A DNA stretch of 64,000 nt from Pseudomonas sp. BN411 (GTDB lineage Bacteria > Pseudomonadota > Gammaproteobacteria > Pseudomonadales > Pseudomonadaceae), in contig NZ_SSOM01000085.1 in NCBI RefSeq assembly GCF_029871235.1, forward strand, positions 169,391-233,390, in the 5' to 3' direction. The translations under genes and the position numbers were made by a program. Positions 29,211-39,151 of the stretch are shown here, piece by piece (within the stretch, counting starts at the first letter, position 1; the number at the start of each line of letters is the position of its first letter). The notes under the pieces are model-generated. The model did no database searches, was not told where the DNA came from, and was given only the letters and a program-made list of their open reading frames with translations.

Positions 29211-30203
29211 TCAGCTCCGCTCCGCCACTGGGGTCGGTGCCGGCTGCGGGGTTTCGAAGGGGCTGGTGCCGCGACGCTGGTTGCGGTCTTCGCGCGGGGT
29301 GACGCCGAAGAAATTGCGGTAGGCGCTGGAGAAGTGCGGGCCGGAGGAGAAGCCGCAGGACAGGCCGATCTGGATGATCGATTTGCTGGTCTGCATCAGC
29401 ATCTGCCGTGCCTTGTTCAGGCGCAGCTCCAGGTAGTACTGGCTGGGCACGCGATTGAGGTACTGCTTGAAGATGCGCTCCAGCTGGCGACGGGACACGC
29501 AGACGTGCTGGGCAATCTCGTCGGTGGTCAGCGGCTCTTCGATATTGGCTTCCATCAACAGTACGGCCTGGGTCAGCTTCGGGTGGCTGGAGCCCAGACG
29601 GTTCTGCAGCGGAATGCGCTGGCGCTCGCCGCCTTCACGGATGCGTTCCACGACGAGCTCTTCAGAGACCGCACCTGCCAACTCGGCGCCATGGTCGCGG
29701 GCCAGCACGGCCAGCAGCAGATCGAGCACCGCCAAGCCGCCGCAAGCAGTGAGGCGGTCGCGATCCCAGTCGAACAGATGGCTGGTGGCGATCACCTTGG
29801 GGAAACGCTCGGCGAAATCGTCCTGCCAGCGCCAGTGCACCGCCGCGCGATAGCCATCCAGCAGGCCAAGGTGCGCCAGGGGATAAACACCAGCGGAAAG
29901 GCCGCCGACCACGCAACCGGCACGCACCGAATGCTTGATCGCAGCGGAAAGTGCCGGGGATATCTGCGCCGGCGGCTCGTCGGCCACCAGGAACAGACGC
30001 TGCAGGCCATCCAGCTTGCCGGTCCAGGCCTCGCCCGGCAGGCGCCAGGCACCCTCGGCGGCCGGTTCGGCCTGCAGGAAGGAGATCTCGTAAACCACTT
30101 CCGGATGCAGTCGCTGGGCGACACGCAGGGCTTCCTCGGCCAGCGCCAGGGTCAGCGCCTTGGTACCGGGCCAGAGGAGAAAAGCGATTCGATGGGCAGT
30201 CAT
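29211..30203 (-). CDS. argR: Arginine-responsive regulator ArgR (AraC/GlxA type)
   Basis: Arginine sensor of pseudomonads, not related to E. coli ArgR. It activates the aot and aru operons and other arginine genes and represses biosynthetic ones. The 330 residues have a DJ-1/PfpI-like sensing domain (about 1-190; GCVVGGLSAGVYPLA is the nucleophile-elbow region) and an AraC HTH pair (about 225-310; TDEIAQHVCVSRRQLERIF and IQIGLSCGFSSGPHFSSAYR). It is nearly identical to P. aeruginosa ArgR in the HTH part, as I recall it. Last gene of the aot transcript; a GC hairpin lies between it and aotP. Confidence 0.97.
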   Translation of the reverse strand: MTAHRIAFLLWPGTKALTLALAEEALRVAQRLHPEVVYEISFLQAEPAAEGAWRLPGEAWTGKLDGLQRLFLVADEPPAQISPALSAAIKHSVRAGCVVGGLSAGVYPLAHLGLLDGYRAAVHWRWQDDFAERFPKVIATSHLFDWDRDRLTACGGLAVLDLLLAVLARDHGAELAGAVSEELVVERIREGGERQRIPLQNRLGSSHPKLTQAVLLMEANIEEPLTTDEIAQHVCVSRRQLERIFKQYLNRVPSQYYLELRLNKARQMLMQTSKSIIQIGLSCGFSSGPHFSSAYRNFFGVTPREDRNQRRGTSPFETPQPAPTPVAERS

Positions 30204-30269
30204 GGCAGGCAGCTTAGCAGACCCCGGCTAAAGGAAAGGGACAAGGCGAAACAGGGTTTCGAATGCGGT

Positions 30270-30291
30270 GCGGCGGCCCTGGGGCCGCCGC
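30270..30291 (-). other. Strong GC hairpin between aotP and argR
   Basis: A 10-bp perfect stem GCGGCGGCCC / GGGCCGCCGC with a 2-base centre, without a T run. It lies 9 bases after the aotP stop inside the aot-argR transcript. A likely 3'-end stabiliser or processing barrier that separates transporter mRNA from the regulator mRNA. Confidence 0.5.
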
Positions 30292-30299
30292 GTCGTGGA

Positions 30300-31064
30300 T
30301 CACTTCAGGCTGCCGGAGAGGAACTGCTTGAGGCGATCGGATTGCGGGTTGGCCAGCACTTCCTTCGGGCAACCGCGCTCTTCTACCAGGCCCTTGTGCA
30401 GGAACACCAGTTGGTTGGACACCTCGCGGGCGAAGCCCATCTCGTGGGTCACCACCACCATGGTGCGGCCTTCCACGGCCAGGTCCTTCATCACCTTGAG
30501 CACTTCGCCCACCAGCTCCGGGTCCAGTGCCGAAGTGGGCTCGTCGAACAGCATTACCTCCGGCTCCATGGCCAGGGCACGGGCGATGGCCACGCGCTGC
30601 TGCTCGCCACCGGACATGTGTGCCGGATAGGCATCCTTGCGATGGGCCACGCCCACTTTGGCCAGGTAGTGCTCGGCCTTCTCGATGGCTTCCTTCTTCG
30701 GCACGCCGAGCACATGCACCGGCGCTTCGATCACGTTCTCCAGGGCGCTCATGTGCGACCACAGGTTGAAGTGCTGGAACACCATCGCCAGCCGCGAACG
30801 CATGCGTTGCAGCTGCTTCGGATCGGACGCCTTGAGGCCGCCGTCGCGGTTGGCCACGAGCTTCAGCTCTTCGCCATTGAGGAGGATCTTGCCGCCGTGG
30901 GGCTGCTCCAGCATGTTGATGCAGCGCAGGAAGGTACTTTTGCCCGAGCCGCTCGAGCCGATGATGCTGATGACGTCACCGGCCTTGGCCGCCAGGGACA
31001 CGCCCTTGAGCACTTCGTGGCTGCCGTAGCGCTTGTGCAGGTCTTGGACTTCCAGTTTGTACAT
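30300..31064 (-). CDS. aotP: Arginine/ornithine ABC transporter ATP-binding protein
   Basis: ATPase of the polar amino acid (HAAT family) importer, 254 residues. Walker A is GSSGSGKST (36-44), the signature is MSGGEQQR, Walker B is [14 protein letters not shown], and the switch histidine is in VVTHEMGFA. It follows aotM after 31 bases. In P. aeruginosa an extra gene, aotO, lies between aotM and aotP; it is absent here. Confidence 0.95.
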   Translation of the reverse strand: MYKLEVQDLHKRYGSHEVLKGVSLAAKAGDVISIIGSSGSGKSTFLRCINMLEQPHGGKILLNGEELKLVANRDGGLKASDPKQLQRMRSRLAMVFQHFNLWSHMSALENVIEAPVHVLGVPKKEAIEKAEHYLAKVGVAHRKDAYPAHMSGGEQQRVAIARALAMEPEVMLFDEPTSALDPELVGEVLKVMKDLAVEGRTMVVVTHEMGFAREVSNQLVFLHKGLVEERGCPKEVLANPQSDRLKQFLSGSLK

Positions 31065-31095
31065 GGTGAGGGCTCTCTGTGCGATTCGTGGAAAG

Positions 31096-31794
31096 TCAGG
31101 CCTTGCGCGGGGCCAGGTAGGCCAGGTAGCGGCGCTCGGCGGCCTTGAACAGGCGCACCAGGATGAAGGTCAGGCAGAGGTAGAACAGGCCGGCGGTGAT
31201 GAAGGCCTCGAACGGCAGGTAGTACTGCGAGTTCACGGTACGCGCGGCGCCGGTGATGTCGATCAGGGTGACGATGGACGCCAGGCTGGTGGTGTGCAGC
31301 ATCATGATGACTTCGTTGCTGTACTGCGGCAGCGCGCGACGCAGGGCCGACGGCAGCAGGATGCGGCGGTAGAGCTTGGCGCGGGACATGCCCATGGCCT
31401 TGGCCGCCTCGATTTCGCCGTGGGGCGTGGCCTTGATGCTGCCGGCGAGGATTTCTGCGGTATAGGCGCTGGTGTTGATGGCAAAGGCCAGGCAGGCGCA
31501 GAAGGTCGCGTTGGACAGGTAGGGCCAGAACGCACTCTCGCGCACCCACTCGAACTGGGCCAGGCCGTAGTAGATGAGGAACAGCTGCACCAGCATCGGA
31601 GTGCCGCGGATCACGTAGGTGTAAAGCCAGGCGGGCAAGTTCACCCACGGCTGCTTCGACACTCGCATCAGCGCCAGCGGCACGGCCGAGGCCAGACCAA
31701 GGGCGAGGGAAATCGCCAGGAGCTTGAGGGTAACCAGCACGCCACCGAAGTAGAGCGGCAAGCTCTCCCAGATCACGTTGTAGTCGAAGATCAT
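31096..31794 (-). CDS. aotM: Arginine/ornithine ABC transporter permease AotM
   Basis: Inner-membrane permease of 232 residues (HisM-like) with about five membrane helices. The EAA loop reads [31 protein letters not shown] (around residues 120-150), contacting the AotP ATPase. It pairs with AotQ and overlaps aotQ by 4 bases (ATGA). Confidence 0.95.
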   Translation of the reverse strand: MIFDYNVIWESLPLYFGGVLVTLKLLAISLALGLASAVPLALMRVSKQPWVNLPAWLYTYVIRGTPMLVQLFLIYYGLAQFEWVRESAFWPYLSNATFCACLAFAINTSAYTAEILAGSIKATPHGEIEAAKAMGMSRAKLYRRILLPSALRRALPQYSNEVIMMLHTTSLASIVTLIDITGAARTVNSQYYLPFEAFITAGLFYLCLTFILVRLFKAAERRYLAYLAPRKA

Positions 31795-32480
31795 AGTTCA
31801 GCCGCCTTGATGCCTACGGAGTAGCGCCGCTCCATGAAGCGCAGGGCCAGCAGGGAAATGCTGGTCAGCACCAGGTAGAGCGCGGCAACCGCGAGATAGA
31901 AGGTGAAGGGTTCACGGGTCGCGTCCGCTGCACTCTTGGCCTTGAACATCATGTCCTGCAGGCCGACCACCGAGATCAGCGCAGTGGCCTTGGTCATCAC
32001 CAGCCAGTTGTTGGTGAAACCGGGAATCGCCAGGCGGATCATCTGCGGCACCAGGATACGGAAGAACACCTTGGTCCCGCTCATGCCATAGGCCAGGCCC
32101 GCCTCGCCCTGCCCTTTCGGGATCGCCATGAAGGCGCCACGGAAGGTCTCGGACAGATACGCGCCGAAGATGAAGCCGAGGGTGAAGACGCCGGACCAGA
32201 ACGGGTCGAGGTCGATGTAGTCCTCATAGCCGACCATGGGCGCCACGACGTTCACCAATTGCTGGCCGCCGTAGAAGATCAGCAGGATCAGCACCAGGTC
32301 GGGGATACCACGGATCACGGTGGCATAGGTCTCGCCCATCAGGGCCAGCCACTTGATCGGCGAAAGCCGGAAGGCCGCACCCACCAGGCCGAGCACCGCC
32401 GCCAGGGATATGGAAGACAGGGCCAGCAGCAGGGTGAGCCAGGCACCATCGAGAATGGTCGAGCCGTAGCCGTTGAGCAT
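31791..32480 (-). CDS. aotQ: Arginine/ornithine ABC transporter permease AotQ
   Basis: HisQ-like permease of 229 residues. The start is ATG 32480 (MLNGYGSTILDGAWLT), with GAGGATC upstream; a longer frame would begin inside the downstream arm region of the aotJ-aotQ hairpin. The EAA loop is GEAGLAYGMSGTKVFFRILVP. Pairs with AotM. Confidence 0.94.
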   Translation of the reverse strand: MLNGYGSTILDGAWLTLLLALSSISLAAVLGLVGAAFRLSPIKWLALMGETYATVIRGIPDLVLILLIFYGGQQLVNVVAPMVGYEDYIDLDPFWSGVFTLGFIFGAYLSETFRGAFMAIPKGQGEAGLAYGMSGTKVFFRILVPQMIRLAIPGFTNNWLVMTKATALISVVGLQDMMFKAKSAADATREPFTFYLAVAALYLVLTSISLLALRFMERRYSVGIKAAEL

Positions 32481-32533
32481 GATCAGATCCTCATGCAGCG
32501 CGCCGGGTTGCACCGGGCGGCACCGCCACAACG

Positions 32534-32574
32534 AAAAAGTGGCACAAACCGCAATCTGAAGTTTGTGCCACTTT
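32534..32574 (-). terminator. Attenuating terminator between aotJ and aotQ
   Basis: A 14-bp perfect stem AAAGTGGCACAAAC (32536-32549) / GTTTGTGCCACTTT (32561-32574) with an 11-base loop. Read leftward it ends in a T run (complement of the A run from 32534). It lies 13 bases after the aotJ stop, inside the operon. Such structures after binding-protein genes keep the binding protein in excess over the permeases. Confidence 0.8.
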
Positions 32575-32587
32575 CAGGGAAAAGCGA

Positions 32588-33370
32588 TTACTCGCCGTAG
32601 ACGTCGAAGGTGAAGTACTTGTCCTGTACTTCCTTGTACTTGCCATTGGCACGGATGGCGGCAATGGCGGCAGTAATTTTGTCGGCCAGAGCCTTGTCGC
32701 CCTTGCGCACGGCGATACCGGCGCCTTCACCGAAGTACTTCTGCTCGGTGTAGTCCGGACCAACCAGGGCGAAGCCCTTGCCGGCGTCGGTCTTGAGGAA
32801 GCCGTCGTCGATGTTCACGGCGTCGGCCAGGGTGGCATCCAGGCGGCCGGCGGTCATGTCCAGGAAGATTTCGTTCTGCGAGCTGTAGCGCACCACTTCG
32901 ACACCAGCGGGTGCGAAGACGTCGGTTGCGTAGCGGTCGTAGACGGAAGCGCGCTGCACGCCGACTTTCTTGCCCTTCAGGTCCGCCAGCGGGTCGTTGA
33001 TCACGGTGCCGGCCTTCATCGCCAGCTTGACCGGGGTCTGGTAGTACTTGCCGGTGAAGTCCACGGACTTCTTGCGCTCTTCGGTAATGGTCATGGACGA
33101 GAGTACGGCGTCGAACTTGCGTACTTTCAGGGCCGGGATCAGGCCGTCGAACTCCTGCTCGATCCACTGGCACTTGACCTTCATCTCTTCGCACAGGGCG
33201 TTGCCGATGTCGTAGTCGAAGCCGGTGATCTTGCCGTCCGGGGTCTTGAAGGCGAAGGGCGGGTAAGCGGCTTCGATACCAATGCGCAGAGGCTTGGCGT
33301 CGTCAGCGATAGCAGCCAGCGGCGACAACAGGGACAGCGCCATGGCGCCGAGAAGTGCAATCTTCTTCAT
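32588..33370 (-). CDS. aotJ: Arginine/ornithine periplasmic binding protein
   Basis: Periplasmic receptor of the arginine/ornithine importer, 260 residues. Signal peptide [22 protein letters not shown] (about 1-22); the mature part begins [20 protein letters not shown], typical of LAO/HisJ proteins. [20 protein letters not shown] includes ligand-contact positions. First gene of aotJQMP-argR, with a strong attenuator right after it and candidate ArgR sites about 160-200 bases upstream. Confidence 0.96.
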   Translation of the reverse strand: MKKIALLGAMALSLLSPLAAIADDAKPLRIGIEAAYPPFAFKTPDGKITGFDYDIGNALCEEMKVKCQWIEQEFDGLIPALKVRKFDAVLSSMTITEERKKSVDFTGKYYQTPVKLAMKAGTVINDPLADLKGKKVGVQRASVYDRYATDVFAPAGVEVVRYSSQNEIFLDMTAGRLDATLADAVNIDDGFLKTDAGKGFALVGPDYTEQKYFGEGAGIAVRKGDKALADKITAAIAAIRANGKYKEVQDKYFTFDVYGE

Positions 33371-33529
33371 GTTATGACTCCTTCAAAGGGATATGGCTTC
33401 TGTTGGCAGCGTGAGAGTTCGCCCAGACGGTCCACGAAATTGTAGAAAGAGTCGTCGTCTTTGCTGGCTGAAGGCCGTGTGCAAAAGGCTCCGACTGGGT
33501 GTGCGGCATTCTAGCCACACCCCTTAAGT

Positions 33530-33571
33530 CGATATTTCTTCAATGCGACAACAAATTACAGAAGCGCAGGA
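33530..33571 (-). promoter_or_regulatory. Candidate ArgR operator upstream of aotJ
   Basis: Read leftward, two 21-base units in tandem: TCCTGC-N8-AA-N5 (33571-33551) and TGTCGC-N8-AA-N5 (33550-33530). The second is a perfect consensus unit and ends about 17 bases upstream of the TAGAAT -10 at 33513-33508, so it covers the -35 region, fitting activation by ArgR. Confidence 0.7.
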
Positions 33572-33889
33572 GAGAGGGAGAAACAGCATTGACAGGCACT
33601 GAGAAAAGTGCCGGGAAGATCAAGCACAGAACCTATGAACAAAGCAATTATCGGACCACAAATTCCTTAAGCCTTTTATTTCGCGGCCTGGCGAATTTCC
33701 TCTTGTTCTTCGGCGCACAAAAAACACCTTGAATGAGCGCGACTCGTTCCCGATGGAACCAGCTCGGCGCGCGCCGTAACCACGACTGTTACTTGCCCTC
33801 TCCTCCCCCTCCCGAAATCCGATACGAATTCGGTATTTGCCATCGAAAGCAGATAAACCGCCTCGCGAATTTCAGACAGACAGAAATGC

Positions 33890-33926
33890 AAAACCCCGCC
33901 GCGGCTTGTGGCCGGGGCGGGGTTTT
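33890..33926 (-). terminator. Rho-independent terminator of acsA
   Basis: Outer stem AAAACCCCGCC (33890-33900) / GGCGGGGTTTT (33916-33926), with an inner CGGC...GCCG. Read leftward it ends TTTT. It starts 15 bases after the acsA stop. Confidence 0.85.
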
Positions 33927-33940
33927 GCCGCAGGCTCCGA

Positions 33941-35896
<1,956 letters not shown>

Positions 35897-35966
35897 TGGG
35901 TCTTACCTCGGTGGGTAGTTGTTTTTGTATGACGTCTTTTGTATCCCCCACCCTTCTACACGGCCA

Positions 35967-36004
35967 TTCGACCATGGTCTTACCAAACCCGGACTATGGT
36001 CGAA
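35967..36004. promoter_or_regulatory. Dyad symmetry upstream of acsA (candidate operator)
   Basis: Inverted repeat TTCGACCATGGTC (35967-35979) and GACTATGGTCGAA (35992-36004), 12 of 13 positions matching, with a 12-base spacer, about 70-110 bases before the acsA start. Size and position fit a dimeric activator. acsA is known to be controlled by the response regulator ErdR in pseudomonads, but I cannot confirm that this is its site. Confidence 0.5.
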
Positions 36005-36057
36005 GCACCGAAAATCGCGTAGTGCCGGACAGGCACGCATTCACTTATCCACAGGGC

Positions 36058-36093
36058 AAAAAAAACCGGCCCATATCCAGGGACATGGGCCGG
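36058..36093 (-). terminator. Rho-independent terminator of putP
   Basis: Stem CCGGCCCAT (36066-36074) / ATGGGCCGG (36085-36093). Read leftward it is followed by eight T residues (complement of A at 36058-36065). It lies about 85 bases after the putP stop. Confidence 0.88.
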
Positions 36094-36176
36094 CGAAGCA
36101 CTATCGGGTCGTTGGTGAGAGCCCGGGATCAACCCGGAGCACGGCACGCGGACGACCGGCCGCGTGCCGCACAGTG

Positions 36177-37670
36177 TCAGACGTGGGCGTCCTGGTATTC
36201 CTTCTCGGCTTCGTCGAAGCGCTTGATCATCGCAGCCGACGGGCCATTGCCGATGCGGCTGAAGATCAGGATGCCGAGGGTGCAGAGAATGAAGCCCGGA
36301 ATAATTTCGTACAGACCGGTCCAGCCGAAGAAGTTCTTCCAGAGCACGACGGTGACGGCACCGAGGATCATGCCGGCCAGAGCGCCGTTACGGGTCATGC
36401 CTTTCCAGATCAGGGACAGAATCACCACCGGGCCGAAGGCGGCACCGAAGCCGGCCCAGGCGTAGGACACCAGGCCCAGCACCTTGCTGTCCGGATCAGC
36501 GGCGATGACGATGGAAATCACGGCCACCAGCAGCACCATGGCGCGGCCGACCCAGACCAGTTCGGCCTGGCTGGCGTTCTTGCGGAAGAAGGCCTTGTAG
36601 AAGTCTTCGGTCAGGGCGCTGGAGCACACCAGCAGTTGGCAGCTCAGGGTGGACATCACGGCCGCCAGGATGGCGGACAGCAGCACACCGGCGATCCACG
36701 GGTTGAAGAGGATCTTGGCCAGCTCGATGAATACGCGCTCGTGGTTAGCGGTAACGGCGCCAGCCTGCTCCGGATGGGCGGAGAAGTAGGCGATACCGAA
36801 GAAGCCCACGGCTACGGCGCCGGCCAGGCAGAAGATCATCCAGGCCATGGAGATGCGGCGAGCGTTCGGGATGGACTTGACCGAGTCGGCAGCCATGAAG
36901 CGCGCCAGGATGTGCGGCTGGCCGAAGTAGCCAAGGCCCCAGGCGAGCAGGGAGATCACGCCAACGAAGCTGGCACCCTTGAGCATGTCGAAGTTGGCGG
37001 CGTCCTTCATTTCGATAGCCATGAAGGTGGTGTCCATGCCGCCAGTGGCGATCATCACGATGATCGGGGTGAGGATCAGGGCGAAGATCATCAGGCTGGC
37101 CTGGACAGTGTCAGTCCAGCTCACAGCCAGGAAGCCACCGACGAAGGTGTAGCAGATGGTGGCGGCAGCGCCGGCCCACAGGGCGGTTTCGTAGGAAATG
37201 CCGAAGGTGCTCTCGAACAGACGGGCACCAGCCACAACGCCGGAGGCGCAGTAGATGGTGAAGAACACCAGGATTACCACGGCGGAGAAGATGCGCAGGA
37301 TGCGGCTGTTGTCTTCGAAGCGGTTGGTGAAGTAGTCCGGCAGGGTCAGGGCGTTGCCGTTGTGCTCGGTCTGCACGCGCAGACGGCCGGCAACCAGCAG
37401 CCAGTTGAGGTAGGCACCGATGATCAGGCCAATGGCGATCCAGCTTTCGGAGAGACCGGAGAGGTAGACGGCACCCGGCAGGCCCATCAGCAGCCAGCCG
37501 CTCATGTCGGAGGCGCCGGCGGACAGTGCGGTAACGAAGCTACCGAGGCTGCGGCCACCCAGGATGTAGTCGGAAAGGTTATTGGTGGAGCGATAGGCGG
37601 CGAAGCCGATCAGCACCATGGCCGCGATATAGATCACGAAGGTGATCAGCATCGGGTTGCTCATACTCAT
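36177..37670 (-). CDS. putP: Sodium/proline symporter
   Basis: Sodium-coupled proline importer of the solute:sodium symporter family. It has 497 residues from ATG 37670, with a second ATG two codons later (MSMSNPMLITFVIYIA) so either could be used; GGGGAGA lies upstream. About 13 membrane helices are visible. Conserved segments include SDYILGGRSLGSFVTALSAGASDMSGWLLMGLPG (sodium/proline site in helix 2) and AVMSTLSCQLLVCSSALTEDFYK. The proline dehydrogenase gene putA, often linked, is not adjacent. A PruR-like regulator gene lies upstream. Confidence 0.95.
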   Translation of the reverse strand: MSMSNPMLITFVIYIAAMVLIGFAAYRSTNNLSDYILGGRSLGSFVTALSAGASDMSGWLLMGLPGAVYLSGLSESWIAIGLIIGAYLNWLLVAGRLRVQTEHNGNALTLPDYFTNRFEDNSRILRIFSAVVILVFFTIYCASGVVAGARLFESTFGISYETALWAGAAATICYTFVGGFLAVSWTDTVQASLMIFALILTPIIVMIATGGMDTTFMAIEMKDAANFDMLKGASFVGVISLLAWGLGYFGQPHILARFMAADSVKSIPNARRISMAWMIFCLAGAVAVGFFGIAYFSAHPEQAGAVTANHERVFIELAKILFNPWIAGVLLSAILAAVMSTLSCQLLVCSSALTEDFYKAFFRKNASQAELVWVGRAMVLLVAVISIVIAADPDSKVLGLVSYAWAGFGAAFGPVVILSLIWKGMTRNGALAGMILGAVTVVLWKNFFGWTGLYEIIPGFILCTLGILIFSRIGNGPSAAMIKRFDEAEKEYQDAHV

Positions 37671-38251
37671 GGGGGTCTCCCCTGCTCGTTTGTTTTTATT
37701 CGGGGGCGGCGGGTAATCCGCTCCCTTGGTTGCTATTTGGCGGGCGCTCGTGGCGACCACCGGTTTTCTTCCCGACCACCTCGGCCATGGGGCCAATGCA
37801 ATCCCGATCGGGCAATTGACGCAGGGCATCCGGCCCCACCAATGCGACGACGGACCAGCCCCGGTGGACCTGGCCCATCGCACGAATCCAAGACACTCCC
37901 GCAAACCTGCAAACAGCGCTATTGCTCGGTCTAGTACATCCATCCGGGCTCGCAAGAACGATTCCCATTTGGACCCCGGAAGGCGAGTGCGGAATTTAGA
38001 GATATGGCACTCCGCCTTTCTTGTCAGATTCTCTGATTTATTTGCAGAAAGCTCTGATTAAGGGAACTTTCCGCCAAAAGGTGCAACCCGGCGCCAAGCG
38101 CCTGAAATGGCACATTCAGCAAAATCAGGCAGGTGAATCGATAAAGGGCGGTTGCGCCCGACAGGTACAACCATCCCGAGCATGGAAGAACCGGTTGCAC
38201 CCAATCAGCAACTCCACCCTGGCGACCCGCTGCAGTGGCTGGCGAGGGGAT
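37671..38251. other. Long regulatory region upstream of putP
   Basis: 581 bases between the AraC-type regulator gene and putP, both leftward. It contains the 21-base-spaced CTCTGATT direct repeat at 38031-38060 and an AT-richer stretch around 38000-38070. No coding frame or terminator was recognised; the rest is featureless by eye. Confidence 0.5.
38031..38060 (-). promoter_or_regulatory. Candidate AraC-type operator: CTCTGATT direct repeats, 21-bp spacing
   Basis: CTCTGATTTA at 38031-38040 and CTCTGATTAA at 38052-38061, start-to-start distance 21. They lie between a PruR-like AraC regulator and putP. Spacing is right for a dimer of AraC-family protein, although the site is about 360 bases from the putP start, so a long leader or another promoter may be involved. 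Confidence 0.4.
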
Positions 38252-39004
38252 TTATTCGTTGCCGCGCAGTCGCTTGGGGGTAAGCCCCAGGTAGCGGCGC
38301 ATGGCAGTGGTCAGCGCGCTCTGGCTGGAGAAACCGCATTCTTCGGCAATGCGCACCAGCGGCTGATCGCTTTCCCGCAGCAGGCGCGCGGCGTGATCGA
38401 GGCGGGTCTTGAGCAGGTACTGGTGGGGCGTCAGGCCCAGGCTGTCCTTGAACTGGGCATGGAAGTGGCTCGGGCTCAGGCACGCTACCTGGGCCAGTTC
38501 CGCCACGCTGATCCGGCGCGACAGGTTGTCCTGGATGTAGCCGTCCAGGCGCTCGACATCGAGGCTGCCCACCGGCCGTCGACTCACCTCGCCAAACAGG
38601 CGCAGGTACAGGGCGCGCAGCAGGATGCCGCCGAGGGAACGGGCCAGCATCGGGTCGCTGCCATAGCGGGCGAGTTCAGCGCCGGCGTAGCTCAGGAGGT
38701 TCTGGAAGTCGGCGTCCAGCTCGGGATAGCGCGGCGCCTCGAACAGGCGGCCGAGCAGCTCCTGGTCTTCGGCGGAGGTGCCCTGCTGATCCAGGTCGAG
38801 GATCAACATGCGGTTCTCGCCCACACCGGCAAATTCGTGCCCGGCATCCCCCGGCACCAGGCACGCACGCATCCGGCAAACCTCGCCGCCACGGCCATCC
38901 ACCTCGAACTCGGCGCGGCCGGCAAGGGACATCACCAACTGGTGATGGTCATGGGCGTGATGGTGGGCCTGATCGTCCAGGCGCAGGAGGCGAGCTTCGA
39001 ACAT
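38252..39004 (-). CDS. pruR: AraC-family regulator, probably the proline-utilisation regulator PruR
   Basis: A 250-residue regulator: N-terminal cupin (about 10-75; QAHHHAHDHHQLVMSLAGRAEFEVDGRGG is His-rich like sugar or metal-sensing cupins) and a C-terminal AraC double HTH (about 150-245; ISVAELAQVACLSPSHFHAQFKDSLGLTPHQYL and VRIAEECGFSSQSALTTAMRRYLG). Upstream of putP in the same direction and next to asrA, matching my recollection that PruR, the proline-responsive activator of putAP, lies beside asrA in P. aeruginosa. The name is by context, not by exact match. Confidence 0.75.
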   Translation of the reverse strand: MFEARLLRLDDQAHHHAHDHHQLVMSLAGRAEFEVDGRGGEVCRMRACLVPGDAGHEFAGVGENRMLILDLDQQGTSAEDQELLGRLFEAPRYPELDADFQNLLSYAGAELARYGSDPMLARSLGGILLRALYLRLFGEVSRRPVGSLDVERLDGYIQDNLSRRISVAELAQVACLSPSHFHAQFKDSLGLTPHQYLLKTRLDHAARLLRESDQPLVRIAEECGFSSQSALTTAMRRYLGLTPKRLRGNE

Positions 39005-39090
39005 GGGGCGGATTGATCAAAAGTTGCGCATTCTAGCCGTCGCAACCCGGGTTGCACAGCGCCATCCGGCAGAGGCGCACCCTAGCGGGC

Positions 39091-39120
39091 GGTTGAAAAG
39101 CCTCCCGCCCTGCCCCATCT
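39091..39120 (+). promoter_or_regulatory. Heat-shock (sigma32) promoter of asrA
   Basis: GGTTGAAA (39091-39098), 14-base spacer, CCCCATCT (39113-39120), about 32 bases before the asrA ATG. This is close to the RpoH consensus (CTTGAAA, 11-16 bases, CCCCATNT). It agrees with reports that asrA is a heat-shock-linked protease in P. aeruginosa. Confidence 0.75.
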
Positions 39121-39151
39121 AGCCTGGGTAAGCCAACTGCCAGGTGCCCCC

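Larger units (their letters stand above)
33371..33940. other. aotJ promoter region and acsA terminator
   Basis: 570 bases upstream of aotJ and downstream of acsA. It contains a -10-like TAGAAT (leftward 33513-33508), the ArgR operator at 33530-33571 and the acsA terminator. A 77-codon rightward frame at 33499-33732 has no ribosome site or known motif and is not called. The middle (33600-33880) shows nothing recognisable. Confidence 0.55.

Noticed and set aside
33499..33732. Rightward 77-codon frame in the aotJ upstream region
   Set aside because: No convincing ribosome site, no motif, and it overlaps the ArgR operator region.
38252..39004. Considered a sugar-metabolism AraC regulator because of the His-rich cupin
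   Set aside because: Position between putP and asrA favours a PruR identity; kept as probable rather than certain.
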